Assembly: GCF_022201045.2 (NCBI RefSeq)
Contig: NC_068563.1
Coordinates: 4,092,001 to 4,156,000 of the forward strand
Length of the DNA stretch: 64,000 nt
Direction of reading: 5' to 3'
From: Citrus sinensis
Taxonomy: Eukaryota > Streptophyta > Magnoliopsida > Sapindales > Rutaceae
Positions 11,091 to 26,200 of this stretch are shown here, piece after piece (position 1 is the first letter of the stretch; each line of letters opens with the position of its first letter). Below the pieces are notes generated by a model. The model made no database searches and was not told where the DNA came from. It worked only from the letters and a program-made list of their open reading frames with translations. The position numbers and the translations under genes were made by a program.

Positions 11091-11278
11091 ATGATGCAAG
11101 GACTACACCACCAGCAACAACAACTAGCGGCGCTACTCTCCGTTGCTCTTCCCAAAGACGACGCCGTTTCTTCTTCTTCAACGACGACAGCAGCACAATC
11201 CAAAACGACAACAGCAGCAGCGGCAGCCACAACAGCAACTGCTGCGAACACCGGCGGCTCCAACTCGGAAAACGATGA
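11075..11278 (+). promoter_or_regulatory. Upstream ORF overlapping the SMG1 start
   Basis: An ATG 16 bases before the SMG1 start, in a different frame, opens a 67-codon frame that runs across the SMG1 start codon and ends at 11278. Ribosomes starting here would bypass the main start. Whether it is in the mRNA depends on the unmapped cap site. It has no similarity to a known peptide and may simply be leaky. Confidence 0.5.
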
Positions 11279-14200
11279 CTCGGCTCGGCTTGGCGCCATC
11301 AGCTCACTCCACCGCGCGATTCTCTTCCCTCAGAACTCCGTTCTCGTCACGCACTCCGCTTCGTTCCTCTCCCAAGGCTTCTCTCAACTTCTCAACGACA
11401 AGTACTCTTATCTCTAATTTTGATTTGAATTTTCATTTTTTTAATTAATTAGAATGTTAACTTTATGTGGAAGAGAATTTTGAATTTACGTACGAATGAA
11501 TGATTGTATTTTAAATTTTTTTAGTATTAAATTGTGAGTATTAAAATTGAGGGTTTTGGGGCAGATCATATGCAGTGAGGCAGTCTGCGGCAATTGCCTA
11601 TGGGGCGCTCTGTGCAGTTGTTTGTTCTATACCTTTAGGATCAAATGGTAGGCAGAACCATGTTATGCTTGGAAGTATGGTGGAGCGGTTTATTGGTTGG
11701 GCTTTGCCCTTGCTTAGCAATGTCAGCACTGGAGATGGGACCACAGAAGCGGCATTGGAAGGACTACGTGAGTTTCTTAGTGTGGGGGATGTTGGTGGGC
11801 TTGAGAGATATGCTTTACCAATCCTCAAAGCATGCCAGGAACTTCTTGAGGATGAAAGAACCTCCTTGAGTTTATTACATCGGCTTCTGGGTGTTTTAAC
11901 TTTGATCTCCTTGAAGTTTTCTAGATTCTTCCAGCCTCATTTCCTTGACATTGTTGATCTGCTTCTTGGCTGGGCTTTGGTACCGGATCTTGCTGAATCA
12001 GATAGACGTGTTATTATGGACAGTTTTTTGCAATTTCAGAAACACTGGGTGGGTAGCTTGCAATTCTCTTTGGGACTTCTGTCCAAGTTCTTGGATGACA
12101 TGGATGTGTTGCTTCAGGATGGGAGTCATGGGACACCTCAACAATTTCGAAGGTTGCTTGCACTGCTTTCTTGTTTTTCAACAGTACTCCAGTCAACTGC
12201 TTCTGGGTTGCTTGAAATGAATCTTCTTGAACAAATTATTGAACCGATCACAAAAATGCTTCCTCGGTTGTTGGGATGTTTATCTATGGTGGGCCGGAAG
12301 TTTGGCTGGTCAAAATGGATTGAGGATTCTTGGAAGTGCTTGACTCTGTTGGCAGAAATTTTATGTGAAAGGTTTTCTACTTTCTATCCCCTTGTGGTGG
12401 ATATTTTATTTGAAAGCTTACAAATGGATAGCAGGACCCAACCCCTCAGAATGGGGAAAATTACCTCCTTTCAAATTCATGGGGTTTTAAAAACTAATCT
12501 TCAGTTATTATCTTTGCAAAAGCTTGGTCTGCTTCCATCATCTGTGCAAAAGTTACTTCAATTTGATGCACCAATATCTCACTTGCGTTTGCATCCAAAT
12601 CACTTAGTAACAGGGAGTTCTGCGGCTACTTACATTTTCTTGCTTCAACATAGTAATAATGAAGTTGTTCAACAGGCAATAACCTCTTTAGTTGAAGAGC
12701 TACAGTTGTTGAAGGGTCTGCTTGGAAAAGCATTGGGTCACAGAGATGAGGTTGATGGTGTCACAGATTTTAAATCCTATTCAAAACATGAGTTGTTTGC
12801 ATTAATTAAATTTGATCTGAAAGTAATTTTAACCTGTGTTTTTGTGGGTGGGGGTAGCAGTTTGATTGGTCAACCAGACATTGCCTCCTTATATCTCAGG
12901 AGGTCAGAAAAGTTGGTGTTGTTCATAATGGAGAAAGTAAATCCTTTTGAATCACCTATTCAGGCCTCTGTGGAGTTGCAAGTCCATGTTTTCAAGACAC
13001 TGGAGAGGCTATCTGCTGTTGAATTCTTGAGCAAAATCTCCTCAATAAGTCACGGCAGCAAGAAAGCTCCAGTGGATGTTGCTTCTGAAATAGTCCTTAA
13101 TTGTGACAGTTTCAGGGAACAGCTTTCAGGTCTGATTGTTGAGGATATGAGGAAGCACAAGCCGCTACTTGTTAAAGCTCTCCACGATTCTTCTCCTCTC
13201 ACACTTAAAATAGCAGCTCTTGAATGGATTAAAAGTTCGTGTGAAACTTTTATTTCTATTTATGAGAATTTGAACCAAAACGCTTATTTCTATGAACCAT
13301 CTGGATATGTTGGTATTCCTGAAAATTTGGTTCTCTCAGTTTTGGAAGCTGCATCTGACAGGGAACCAAAAGTGAGGTCATATGTTGCATTAGTCTTGGA
13401 GCTGCTTCTGCAAGCGAGACTGATACATCCCATTTGCTTTTATTCCATAGCTGAAGTGGTCCTGGAAAGACTTGGTGATCCAGACGTTGACATAAAGAAT
13501 GCATTTATCAGGCTGCTTTCTCATTTCTTACCTACTATGATGTTCACATTTGGTCTTAGTGACTCTGGCATATATGTCACGGGTAGGCCTGGTACTCTTT
13601 TGTTAAGCAATGGTTCCAAATTGCACTGGAAGCAAGTATTTGCCTTGAAGCAGCTACGTTGGCAACTTCACTCACAACAACTTGTTTCTATTCTGAGCTA
13701 CATTTCACAAAGATGGAAGGCGCCTCTTTCTTCTTGGATCCAGCGGCTGATTCATAGCTGCAGAGGTTCAAAAGACTATGTTTTGAGTCAGCTTGAGGAA
13801 ACTGGAAACATAGGTATAAATGACCCCTGGTTGGATGTAAAAGTGGATGAGGATATTCTGGAAAGAATGTTCTCAGTTAATAATCTGGCTGGTGCCTGGT
13901 GGGCTGTACAGGAGGCAGCTAGATATTGCATTGCTATGCGTCTTCGAACTAATCTGGGTGGGCCCACACAAACTTTTGCCGCTCTGGAGAGAATGCTTTT
14001 GGATATTGCGCATGTGTTACAACTTGATAGTGAGCAAATTGATGGAAACTTAAGTATAATAGGTTCTTCTGGTACTCACTTGCTACCAATGAGATTACTA
14101 TTAGACTTTGTTGAGGCTCTAAAGAAAAATGTATACAATGCCTATGAGGGATCTGCCATTTTACCACCAGCTAATCGCCAAAGTTCAATGTTTTTTCGGG

Positions 14201-17200
14201 CTAACAAGAAAGTCTGCGAGGAGTGGTTTTCCCGCATATGTGATCCGATGATGAATGCGGGATTGGCTCTACAATGTCATGACGCTACAATTCAGTACTG
14301 TACTTTGCGTCTGCAGGAACTTAGAAATCTTGTATCTTCGGCTTTGAAGGACAAGACTAGGGCACAGGTGACTGAGAACCTCCATAATGTAAGGGCTAGA
14401 TATTCAGGAGACATATTAAATGTTGTACGTCATATGGCGTTGGCTCTGTGCAAGTGTCACCAAGCAGAGGCTTTGATCGGGCTACAAAAATGGGTTTCAA
14501 TGACTTTCTCTTCCTTGCTTGTGGATGAGCACCAGTCCCTAAATCAAAATGGAATCCTGGGTCCTTTTTCATGGATCACTGGGCTTGTATATCAGGCAGA
14601 CGGCCAGTATGAGAAGGCAGCTGCTCAATTTGCTCACTTATTACAGACTGAGGAATCGCTTAGTATGATGGGATCTGGTGGTGTACAATTTGCTATTGCT
14701 CGTATCATTGAAAGTTATACTGCGGTATCTGATTGGAAGTCTCTAGAGGTTTGGCTATTGGAGTTGCAAACACTTCGTGCCAAGCATGTGGGGAAGAATT
14801 ATTCTGGTGCTTTAACAGCGGCGGGGAATGAAATGAATGCAATTCATGCCTTGGCTCGTTTTGATGAGGGTGATTTTCAGGCAGCTTGGGCATTCCTTGA
14901 TCTGACTCCAAAAAGTAGCTGTGAACTTACACTTGATCCCAAACTAGCCTTGCAAAGGAGTGATCAAATGCTTTTACAGGCATTTCTACTTTTGAATGAG
15001 GGGAAGGTGGATAAAGTGCCGCCTGAACTACAGAAGGCTAAGGCAATGCTGGATGAAATATCATCTGCATTACCTCTTGATGGGTTATCAGAGGCAGCGG
15101 CACATGCCACCCAGTTACACTGCATCTTTGCTTTTGAAGAAAGCCAGAAGCTAAGAGGCAATCAAGCCAAATACAAACAACATCAGTCAATTTTAAGTTC
15201 ATATATCCAATCAATGCAGACTTTAATTAATAGTGCCCATCAAGATTGTAATCCATGGCTAAAAGTTCTCCGTGTTTATAGAGCTATTGCACCATCTTCT
15301 CCTGTTACTTTCAAGCTCTGTATGAATCTTTCAAGTTTAGCTCGTAAACAAAGAAACATGATGATGGCAAATCGTCTGAACAACTATCTAAGAGATCACA
15401 TATTCAGTTGCTCGGATGAGGGGTGCCATAAGCTCCTACTTTCAAATTTGAAGTACGAGGAAATCCTGCTTATGTATGCCGAAAACAAGTACGAAGATGC
15501 TTTTACAAATCTCTGGTCATTTGTGCATCCTTTGATGCTTTCTTCTGAATCAATAGTTGCTAATTCTAATGATGGATTTTTGAAGGCCAAGGCTTGCTTA
15601 AAGCTCTCAAGTTGGCTCAGACGGGATTATCCTGATTTGAATTTGGAAAATATAGTTCTCAAAATGCATGCAGATATTAAAATGGCTGAAGTATCTTTGC
15701 TTGCCAGTGATACTCCCTTCAATGATGAAAACTTAAGCTCTAGATTGAATGCTGGGTTTGTTATTGAGGAAATAGTGGGAACAGCTGCTAAATTGTCTAC
15801 TCATCTTTGTCCCACAATGGGCAAGTCGTGGATTTCATATGCATCTTGGTGTTTTGATCAGGCCAGAAATGCTCTTCTTACTCCACATGAAACTTTCAAT
15901 CGTTCATACTCTTTTTCTCCTATGCTTTCTCCAGAAGTTATGCCAGAAAGATTCAAGTTAACTGACGATGAGGTTGCAAGAGTGGAATCCGTGATTGTGC
16001 AGTTTTATCAGAATAAGGGATATGAAAAAGGCTTAAAATATGGTGCGGATGAGCAGAGTGTTTGGCTTGATTCTGTAGAAAATTTAAGAAATGACAATGC
16101 TATTAAGGCTTTGAAGCAGCAAGTGGTCAATATAATTGAATCTGCAGCAGGGGCGCCCAGTGCAGAAAACTCCAATGGCGAATGCCTTTCTGCTACTGTA
16201 GCTTCTCAGTTGAAGGTTTGCTTTGTACATGCTGATGTCAGCCTAGAAGAAACTGACATGTTATCGATAGTTGATAACTTGGTTGATGTTTGGTGGTCTT
16301 TGAGGAGAAGAAGAGTATCTCTCTTTGGGCATTCGGCTCATGGTTTTATAAAGTACCTATCATATTCATCTGTGAAGCATTGCAATGGTCAGTTATCTGG
16401 TGCTGATTGTGAGTCATTGAAACAGAAAACAGGCAGTTATATTTTGAGGGCCACATTGTATGTCCTACACATTCTTCTCAATTATGGAGTGGAGTTAAAA
16501 GATACGCTTGAATGTGCTCTTTCTAAGATTCCTTTGCTGGCATGGCAGGTGATAATCTTCTTAGATTTTCTTTTTTTTGGTCCAGGAGATAAGTTGATGA
16601 GATTATGATTCAAATCTTTTTTTGTAGGAAGTGACACCCCAATTGTTTGCCCGGTTGAGTACTCATCCTGAGCAAGTGGTCCGGAAGCAATTAGAAGGCT
16701 TACTGATTATGTTGGCCAAGCTTTCTCCATGGTGTATAGTGTACCCTACACTAGTTGATGTAAATGCTTATGAAGAGAGGCCATCAGAGGAGCTTCAGCA
16801 TATACTTGGCTGTCTGGTAAAGGAAATTGCTTTCATAATTGCATGACTGTTTTGTGTTTAAAACATCAATGACAGTTCTGATTGTTAGAGCTTAAATAGT
16901 ACTCTTGGGTCCTTACCTGATAGCTTAAGCTTTTGGGTCAATTAATAACTTGACATGAGTTTAGAGCCAGTTTGACCAAGTGGTGAATCTCCTCAGTGAC
17001 TATAAATAATTAATTGTGTCTTTCTTTATTGTTAAGTTTGTTTCTGTTGTCTTTAGTTCATGTGCAAGTGCTCCTAGGAGGGAGTTTTGGACTCAAAATT
17101 CCATTGTTGGGCTTACCTAATAGCTTAAACTTTTGAATCAAGTGATAACTTAACTACTATAATAGAAATTTCACCTTGTAGCTTTTTTTAAAACAGCCAT

Positions 17201-20200
17201 TACCCTCAAAATCTTGATTTTGTTGCTCGCTCTGATGATGAAGCTCTTGATCATCTTTTGACCTGGAAAATTTTGATTACGATTAAGATTTGTGCTTCCA
17301 TAAATTACAATCTATAGATTAGTTTGTATGAGAATATATTTGTACATCTTTTCCATATAAATTTATCATCTTTTGCATTGTGCTTTTCTTCTTAGCCTTG
17401 AGAGTGCGGAGAGCAAAACCCATCTCTATTTGGTGTTGTGAATATTACAAAAGAATTTTTGAGTGTCTTGCCTTATTTGGAAATAGGCTAATGCTTTTCA
17501 GCGTATTTAAATTGCATGAATCTCTTCTTTGATTTGTGAGTCTTTCTACTCAGCTTTTACTCATGGTACTCAGTTTTTGCTGAAGGTGGTTATGAATTTA
17601 GCTCTTTTAAATTATAATTTGCATTGTCTTAGTTGTACACGAGGTGATCAAAATTTGTTGTGCTGTGCATGCAGAGAGAGCTTTACCCAAGATTAATCCA
17701 GGATGTCCAGCTCATGATAAACGAGCTGGGAAATTTGACTGTTCTCTGGGAGGAGCTGTGGCTCGGCACACTTCAGGATCTTCATGCAGGTAACCATAGC
17801 TCACCAAATACAAGCTTTTTATTTTCATTTTCGCTAATTTGTTTGAATATTCACTTTTGTGTTGTACTAAAATTTTAGTGGATTTACTCTGTACTTCAGA
17901 TGGCTTTCATGTGAGTTTGAAACGAACACCATTGTCTAACATGCAAACCTCAATTTAAACTAAGAACTGTTGTATTCACATTGACTCTTCATGGCATGAG
18001 AAAATATGTATTGGGGTGTCATCGTTACACAGCTACATTATGATTTGCAACTATGCAAGGTCATGATTCATCTATTTCCTTAACTGCTACAATCATCCAT
18101 GGAGTTTCATTTTTTCTTGTCAGTTTTGTTCTATTATGAGTACATTAGCTGTGCAGTTCTGATGCTGTATCTTCATAATTTTCTATCAGACGTGATGAGG
18201 CGTATAAATGTGCTAAAAGAGGAAGCTGCACGGATTGCAGAGAATGCCACTCTTAGTCAGAGTGAGAAGAAGAAGATAAATGCAGCTAAATACTCGGCCA
18301 TGATGGCTCCCATTGTTGTGGCACTGGAACGTCGTTTAGCTTCAACATCTCGGAAACCTGAAACACCTCATGAAATATGGTTCCATGAAGAGTTTGGAGA
18401 ACAACTGAAGTCAGCCATCTTGAATTTTAAGACTCCTCCAGCATCTGCTGCTGCCCTTGGAGACGTTTGGCGACCATTTGATAACATTGCTGCATCCTTG
18501 GCATCCCATCAGAGAAAGTCATCAGTTTCTTTAAGTGAAGTTGCCCCACAACTGTCTCTATTATCATCTTCTGATGTACCCATGCCTGGTTTTGAGAAGC
18601 AAGTTGCAACATCTGAATCTGATGGAGGTCTCACTGCAACTCTTCGGGGAATTGTAACAATTGCCTCTTTCTCTGAAGAAGTTTCTATCTTATCAACAAA
18701 AACAAAACCTAAGAAACTTGTCATACTGGGTTCAGATGGAAAGAAATATACTTATCTATTAAAAGGGCGTGAAGATCTCCGCCTTGATGCCAGAATCATG
18801 CAGTTGCTGCAAGCTGTAAATAGTTTTTTGCGTTCATCTCCAGCAACTCGAAGTCATTCACTTGGCATTCGCTATTATTCTGTGACTCCAATCAGTGGTC
18901 GTGCCGGTCTTATCCAGTGGGTTGACAATGTAATAAGTATATACAGTGTCTTTAAGTCGTGGCAACATCGTGCTCAGCTTGCTCAATTTTCTGCAATAGG
19001 TGCTGGAAATACAAAAAGTTCAGTACCCCCACCTGTTCCCCGGCCAAGTGATATGTTTTATGGCAAGATCATACCAGCGCTCAAGGAGAAAGGCATCAGA
19101 AGAGTAATTTCTCGAAGAGACTGGCCTCATGATGTAAAGCGTAAAGTTCTACTTGATCTGATGAAGGAAGTTCCTAGGCAGCTTCTTCATCAAGAAATTT
19201 GGTGTGCGAGTGAAGGATTTAAAGCCTTCAGCTTGAAATTGAAGAGGTACTCATTTTAAGGAACCTCAAACAGGTACTTATGTACCTGTTTCAAATCATC
19301 TAACTGTTAATTACTTAATGGCTTCAGTTGCTTTTGCAACTTGACTATCTTTTGTTCCAACATTTTTGAGTTTTTAACACTTTTCTTTCCAGCTTTATTC
19401 TAAAGCTTTTCCTCTCTATTTGGTGCCACCATGCTTCTTTTCTTTACCTTGAGCCATGTCTTCTTTGGGTATCTTCACTTTTTCTGTCTACTATTGATTA
19501 ACTCTTGTGGCTGCATTGGCCAAATTTATTTTAGATGACTTGCTGATGCCTCGAACTTCTCATACTTGCAGTCCTTCCCTTTCATTTCTCATATCTTCTT
19601 TTTGTCTCTCTGCAACAATCATTAGTTTTCCTTCTTTACAATTTTCAGTTTAACTTCATTAATGAATTTGATGTGTACTTAGGTGACACGTACCACTTTT
19701 AGCTCATTAGCATGTGCATGCATGTTGTCTGATCTGTTTGAAGAGATATAATTAGTTTCAGTCACGGAGTTGCTTGAAATTATATACTGTCAGAAGCTTG
19801 GTATCCGGGTCGCTAATTATGTAACTTGGCTGTTTCCTGACCTTTTCTTGGATATCAATTGCTTATTCCCATCTCAATTATGGTTATGCTCTTTTTTCTC
19901 TGTACTGATATACAATCACAAATTTGGAAACCCAGTTTGATATGCGTATGTATGGTATATTGAGCTACACCTGACATGTACAGACAAATTGTATTGCTCA
20001 GTATGTTATCTTGTTTCGATGTAAGTGCCTGGTGTAAATTAATGGGTGGAGCTTAATTATCTTCACTGACTTGACTGCTGGGCATGCTGGATGATTTATT
20101 ACTTCTGTTGTAACAATGATCTTGTTTTATCTACCTGCCTGCCATCCATTTGAAAGTTTCAAGCAGGAAGTCTTCTAGATATTTGCATGCTCCCTGAATG

Positions 20201-23200
20201 CTTTATTACTTCTGTTGTTGTGATGATCTTTTTTGATTTATTTGCATATTATCCATTTGATAGTTTCAAGTATGAATTGTTCAACTCTTGTAGGTACTCT
20301 GAAAGTGTTGCAGCCATGAGTATGGTGGGGCACATTCTGGGTTTGGGGGATAGACACTTGGATAACATTCTTCTGGATTTCTCTAGTGGGGACATAGTAC
20401 ATATTGACTACAATGTGTGTTTTGATAAAGGCCAAAGGCTAAAAGTTCCAGAAATTGTTCCCTTCCGTCTTACCCAGACAATTGAAGCTGCTTTAGGGTT
20501 GACTGGCATAGAAGGTACTTTTAGAGCAAACTGTGAAGCGGTGGTCAGTGTTCTGAGGAAAAACAAGGACATACTCTTGATGTTACTGGAGGTTTTTGTG
20601 TGGGATCCCCTCATAGAATGGACACGAGGAGATTTTCATGATGATGCAGCGATTGGTGGTGAAGAAAGAAAGGGCATGGAGTTGGCAGTCAGCTTGAGTT
20701 TATTTGCATCTAGGGTTCAAGAAATTCGTGTTCCCTTACAGGTATATTTCATTGTTGAACTTGCTTATATAGGCCTTGTTTCAAAGGATGATACAATCTG
20801 ATCCTTGATACTGCCTGGACATTTAATTGCGTGTATCTTTTCAGTTCATTTCCAAGGTGGCCAGTAACAGGGGGTCTCTTAACTAGTATAATATTTTTGT
20901 GATAGATTGTATTGCATTGTTTTGTATCTTGTAGATTGTATTGCATTGTTTTGTATCTTGTATTGTCCAGAAAGTCTGTCTTCCTTCAAATTGGCTTGTT
21001 GGCCAGTCTGGTTTTCCTTTCTATGCGTACAATAATTGAATGAATTTTTAATTGTCATTACTTTATCTGAAAATTATTTGGAGGTATAAATAATGCTTGA
21101 TCTCTTCTAAATTTCTGATTTTGATCAGGAGCATCATGATCTTTTATTGGCTACCTTACCAGCTGTGGAATTAGCTCTCGAGGTAAATAGATTTTCTGCC
21201 TGCATTTCTTTTGGCTGCATGTAAGCTTTTAGTTTTGGTGGACTGGAAGATTTTTGTTCACTTGAATCTATTTTTCAGAGGTTCGCTGATGTTCTAAGTC
21301 AATATGAGCTTGCCTCTGCACTTTTCTATCGCGCTGACCAAGAGAGATCTAATCTTGTTCTGCATGAGACGTCCACTAAGTCAATGGTTGCTGAAGCAAA
21401 TTGCAATGCGGAGAAAATTCGTGCATCATTTGAAGTTCAGGCTCGAGAATTTGCACAAGCAAAGGCAGTGGTAACTGAGAAAGCTCAAGAGGCAACAACT
21501 TGGATGGAACAACATGGAAGGATCCTTGATGCTTTACGAGGAAACCTAATCCCGGAAATAAATAGCTGCATAAAGCTGAGTGGCTCAATGGATGCTTTTT
21601 CTCTTACATCTGCTGTTCTGGTGGCTGGGGTTCCATTTTCTATAGTTCCTGAGCCCACGCAAGTACAATGCCACGACATAGATAAGGATGTTTCTCAGCT
21701 AATAGCTGAATTGGATCATGGACTTTCATCTGTCTTTATTGCTCTACAAGCATATTCTTTGGCTTTGCAAAGAATACTACCTCTAAATTACCTTACAACC
21801 ACTGCTGTGCATGGCTGGGCACAAGTTCTTCAACTATCTGCTAATGCTCCTTCTGTTGATATCCTCTCTCTTGCCAGAAGACAGGCTACTGAACTAATTG
21901 TGAGAATACACGGGGATAATCATGATTCTATAAAACAGAATCATGATGATCTTCGTCTTAAAGTAGAAAAATATGGGGTTGAGATTGAAAAAGTTGAAAA
22001 AGAGTGCGCTGAGTTAGTGAACTCTATTGGCTCAGAGACTGAATCAAAAGCTAAGGATCGTTTTCTATTGGCTTTCATGAAATACATGAAGTCTGCTGGT
22101 CTTGTGAGAAAAGAAGATGTTAGTTCTTCATATCAGTCTGGACAACTGAAAAATGATGGGAGAAAGGATGCAGGGTTGCGTGGAAAGCAGGATGAGAACA
22201 AGGAGAAGTTATTATCTGTTCTGAATGTAGCTGTAACTCACTTGTACGATGAGGTCAAGTGTAGGGTGCTCGACATTTTTAGTGACTCCGCTGGAGGAAT
22301 AAAGGGAAACAATAGGATGCAATTAGATTTTGGAACTCTTTTCTGTGAGTTTGACGAGCAAGTAGAGAAGTGCATACTTGTCGCTGGATTTGTCAATGAA
22401 CTCTGGCAGTCAATTGGTAGGGATATGTATGATAATGATGCTGATATAGAGTGTCCAAATTATCATTTTGAAAGAAATTGGGCTTCAATCTTCAAAACCA
22501 GTTTACTTGCCTGTAAGGCCTTGGTTGGGCAAATGACTGAAGTTGTTCTACCAGATGTAATGAGATCCACTATTTCGTTCAATTCTGAAGTTATGGATGC
22601 ATTTGGATTAGTATCACAAATAAGGGGGTCCATTGATACAACATTGGAGCAGCTCGTTGAGGTTGAATTAGAGAGGGCATCCTTGGTTGAACTGGAGCAG
22701 AGCTACTTTGTTAAGGTTGGTCTTATCACTGAGCAGCAATTGGCTCTTGAAGAAGCTGCTGTGAAGGGTAGGGATCATCTATCTTGGGAAGAGGCAGAGG
22801 AGCTTGCCTCCCAAGAAGAAGCTTGTAAGGCAGAACTGAATGAACTCCACCAAACTTGGAATCAGAGGGACATGCGCAGTTCCTCTCTCATGAAGCAAGA
22901 AGCTGACATTAGAAATGCCTTGGTTTCTTCTGAACGCCATTTTCAATCTGTAATTAGTGCTGAAGAGTTTAGGGAGCCACATATTTTGAGAAGCAAAGCG
23001 CTATTGGCCATACTAGTTAAACCCTTCATGGAGTTGGAATCAGTTGATAAAACATTGGCCTCATTCTGTGAGTCTGTTGGTTCTATCCCATATGGGACTC
23101 CTAAATTAGCAGATTTGATCAATTCTGGGCGCTCAATATCTGAGTGCATCTGGAATTTTGGCAGCCTGTCGAATAGCCATTCCTTTTTTATTTGGAAAAT

Positions 23201-26200
23201 GGGTATAATTGATTCTTTCCTTGATTCTTGTGTACATGATGTTGCTGCCTCTGTGGATCAAAATTTAGGATTTGATCAGCTCTTCAATGTTGTGAAGAAA
23301 AAGCTTGAAGTCCAACTTCAGGAACATGTTGGTCTGTACCTCAAAGAACGAGTTGCTCCAAGTATATTGGCTTTTCTAGATAAAGAAATTGAGCATTTGA
23401 AGAAGTTGACTGAGTCGACAAAGGAACTTACTGCTGATGATGCCAAAAAGGATACTGGGGCTGTGAGAAGAGTCCAACTAATGCTTGAGGAGTACTGCAA
23501 TGCTCATGAAACAGCTAGAGCAGCAAGATCAGCGGCTTCCCTCATGAAAAGGCAGGTGAATGAGTTCAGAGAGGCTCTTCACAAGACTAGCTTAGAGATT
23601 GTCCAAATGGAATGGATGCATGATGCTACCTTGACCCCCTCATACAACAGCAGGATCACTTTTCAGAAATATTTCTCTAGTGATGATGACATATACCCTA
23701 TTATTCTAAATCTCAGCAGACCTAAGTTGCTTGAAACTTTGCAGTCTTCTGTGACAAAAATAGCTAGGTCAGTCGAAAGCCTGCAAGCTTGCGAACGGTC
23801 TTCTCTCACAGCCGAAGTGCAGCTTGAGAGAGCCATGGGATGGGCTTGTGGGGGGCCAAATTCCAGTGCAGCTGGAAATTCTTCAACCAAGACTTCAGGA
23901 ATTCCTCCTGAATTTCATGACCATCTGATGAGGCGACGACAATTATTATGGGAAGCTAGAGAAAAAGCTTCAAAAATTGTTAACATATGCATGTCAGTAT
24001 TGGATTTTGAAGCATCAAGAGATGGTGTTTTCCGGACTCCAGGGGAGGTTTATCCTGCAAGAGTTGGCGTTGATGCGAGATCATGGCAGCAGGTTTACCT
24101 GAATGCAGTAACAAAATTGGAGGTTGCTTATCATTCATTTACCTGTGAGTCTGCCATTTTCTCAATATATAATTGTTGTTTTTGTTAATTTTTATTATTA
24201 CTACTATTTTTAGCATTATATGCAATCTTTGTTTCATATTGTGGAATTCATAGTCATACGGTTCTTGTATTAGGTGCTGAGCAAGAGTGGAAACTGGCGC
24301 AAAGCAGCATGGAAGCTGCTTCTAATGGCTTATATTCTGCTACTAATGAACTTTGCATTGCTTCTCTGAAAGCAAAGTCAGCTTCAGGTACGTTCTTCGT
24401 TAACTTATGCATGTGAAGATGTGCATATGATTTCATGTTATTGAAACATAGGCACACACTTTTATATTGCTTGTATATATTCACTATTATCTTTCTGCTT
24501 TATTTTGATTAAATGGGAGGCAGCTAGGGTGTAATATCATCTGATAGAATTTATGATTTATAGTACTTGTAGTTTTTGGGTTTAGGATTTTTATCCTTTC
24601 TTTTGTGGACTTCTTGTCCCTCCTCTATCTTAATTTCCTATATCTAATATACTTGTTTTGTTTCTGAGCAAAAAATCACTGTTGTTATGCATTCTCATTT
24701 ATTGCAGGTGATTTACAAGGCACTGTTCTGACAATGAGGGATTGTGCATATGAAGCCAGTGCTGCCCTAACTGCTTTTGGTCATGTATCAAGGGTCCATA
24801 CTGCTTTGACTTCCGAATCTGGTTCCATGCTTGAAGAAGTATGCTCTATAGTTCCAAACTTTTCATTCTTTTATTTTTGAAAGATTTGACTTAGCCTGCT
24901 GGTAATTCTCATCGGTCAACACCAGTTTCCTGAATTCAAAACTATTTAGCCTCACCAATTATTTATTTAATATTGTGTGTATGAGTGCTTATTGTAGATC
25001 TTGTTTGATATATATGTGGTGATTCATAAATATTCACAGCAGTTTCCTTTATATTCCCTGGTATTTGGGCATGTGTCACTTTGCCACTATAATTTGCTGT
25101 GATTTTCCCTTTCTTGGGTTCCGGTTTTACGGTGGGACTCTTTGTTCCTTTTTCATATTGGGGAGGGTTGAGGGTAATTTAATGGCCCATAACGAATTCT
25201 ATCTTAAAAAATATTTGGAAAAGAAATATTTCTCTCTTTTTCTTAATTTTATATTTTCATATAGCTAATGCTGTTTTCCTTTCTCTTTAGGTTTTGGCAA
25301 TAACTGAAGATCTGCATGATGTTCACAGTTTGGGAAAGGAAGCTGCAGCAATAAACCATTCTCTTATGGAAGACCTTTCTAAGGTTTTCCTTGTCTCTGG
25401 GCTCACATGTTGTTAGATGTGTGCATTCCTATTTAAATAGGTTTTTGTGTGGCTCTGGGACGCACTTTCCGACCTTTACACTTTTAATAACTTATTTTCA
25501 AATTGTAGACAATATAGCTTCATTCTAGATTGAAAGCTGTATCTTCTGTTTCTGTTAATTTTTGCGCAGGCAAATGCTGTCCTTCTTCCTCTTGACTCTG
25601 TTTTGTCAAAAGATGTAGCTGCCATGAGTGATGCTATCACCAGTGAAAGAGAGACCAAGATGGAAGTGTCTCCTATTCACGGACAAGCCATATACCAGTC
25701 CTATTGTTTAAGAATTAGGGATGCATGCCAGCTCTTAAAGCCTTTACTACCATCTCTTATGTCTTCTGTTAAGGGACTTTATTCAATGCTAACAAGGCTT
25801 GCACGAACAGCAAGTCTCCATGCTGGCAATCTTCATAAAGTAAATCTCCATCTTTGAGATATATCATGGCATTTTTATGTGGTATACTGTGAATAATGGT
25901 GAAATGGTAAAACTAACAAGTCTCTTTCTCTCTCTTGTTATTAGGCTCTTGAAGGACTAGGGGAAAGCCAAGAGGTAAAATCACAAGGAGTTAGCTTGTC
26001 AAGGTCAGATCTTACTGCTGCTGATAGTAGTCAATTTGATGAAAAAGGGAGAGAGGCTTTCTCTGGATCTGATAGTGGGAGCATCAAAGATGATTTTCTT
26101 GGAGTTTCTGGGATATCTTTGCAAGATAAAGGATGGATTTCTCCTCCTGATAGCATCTATAGTAGCAGCTCAGAGTCTGCCATTACCTCAGGTGAAGCAA

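Noticed and set aside
10996-11299. Minus-strand Leu/Val-rich frames opposite the SMG1 start
   Set aside because: Mirror of the low-complexity Ala/Thr/Gln stretch coded on the plus strand. Composition artefact.
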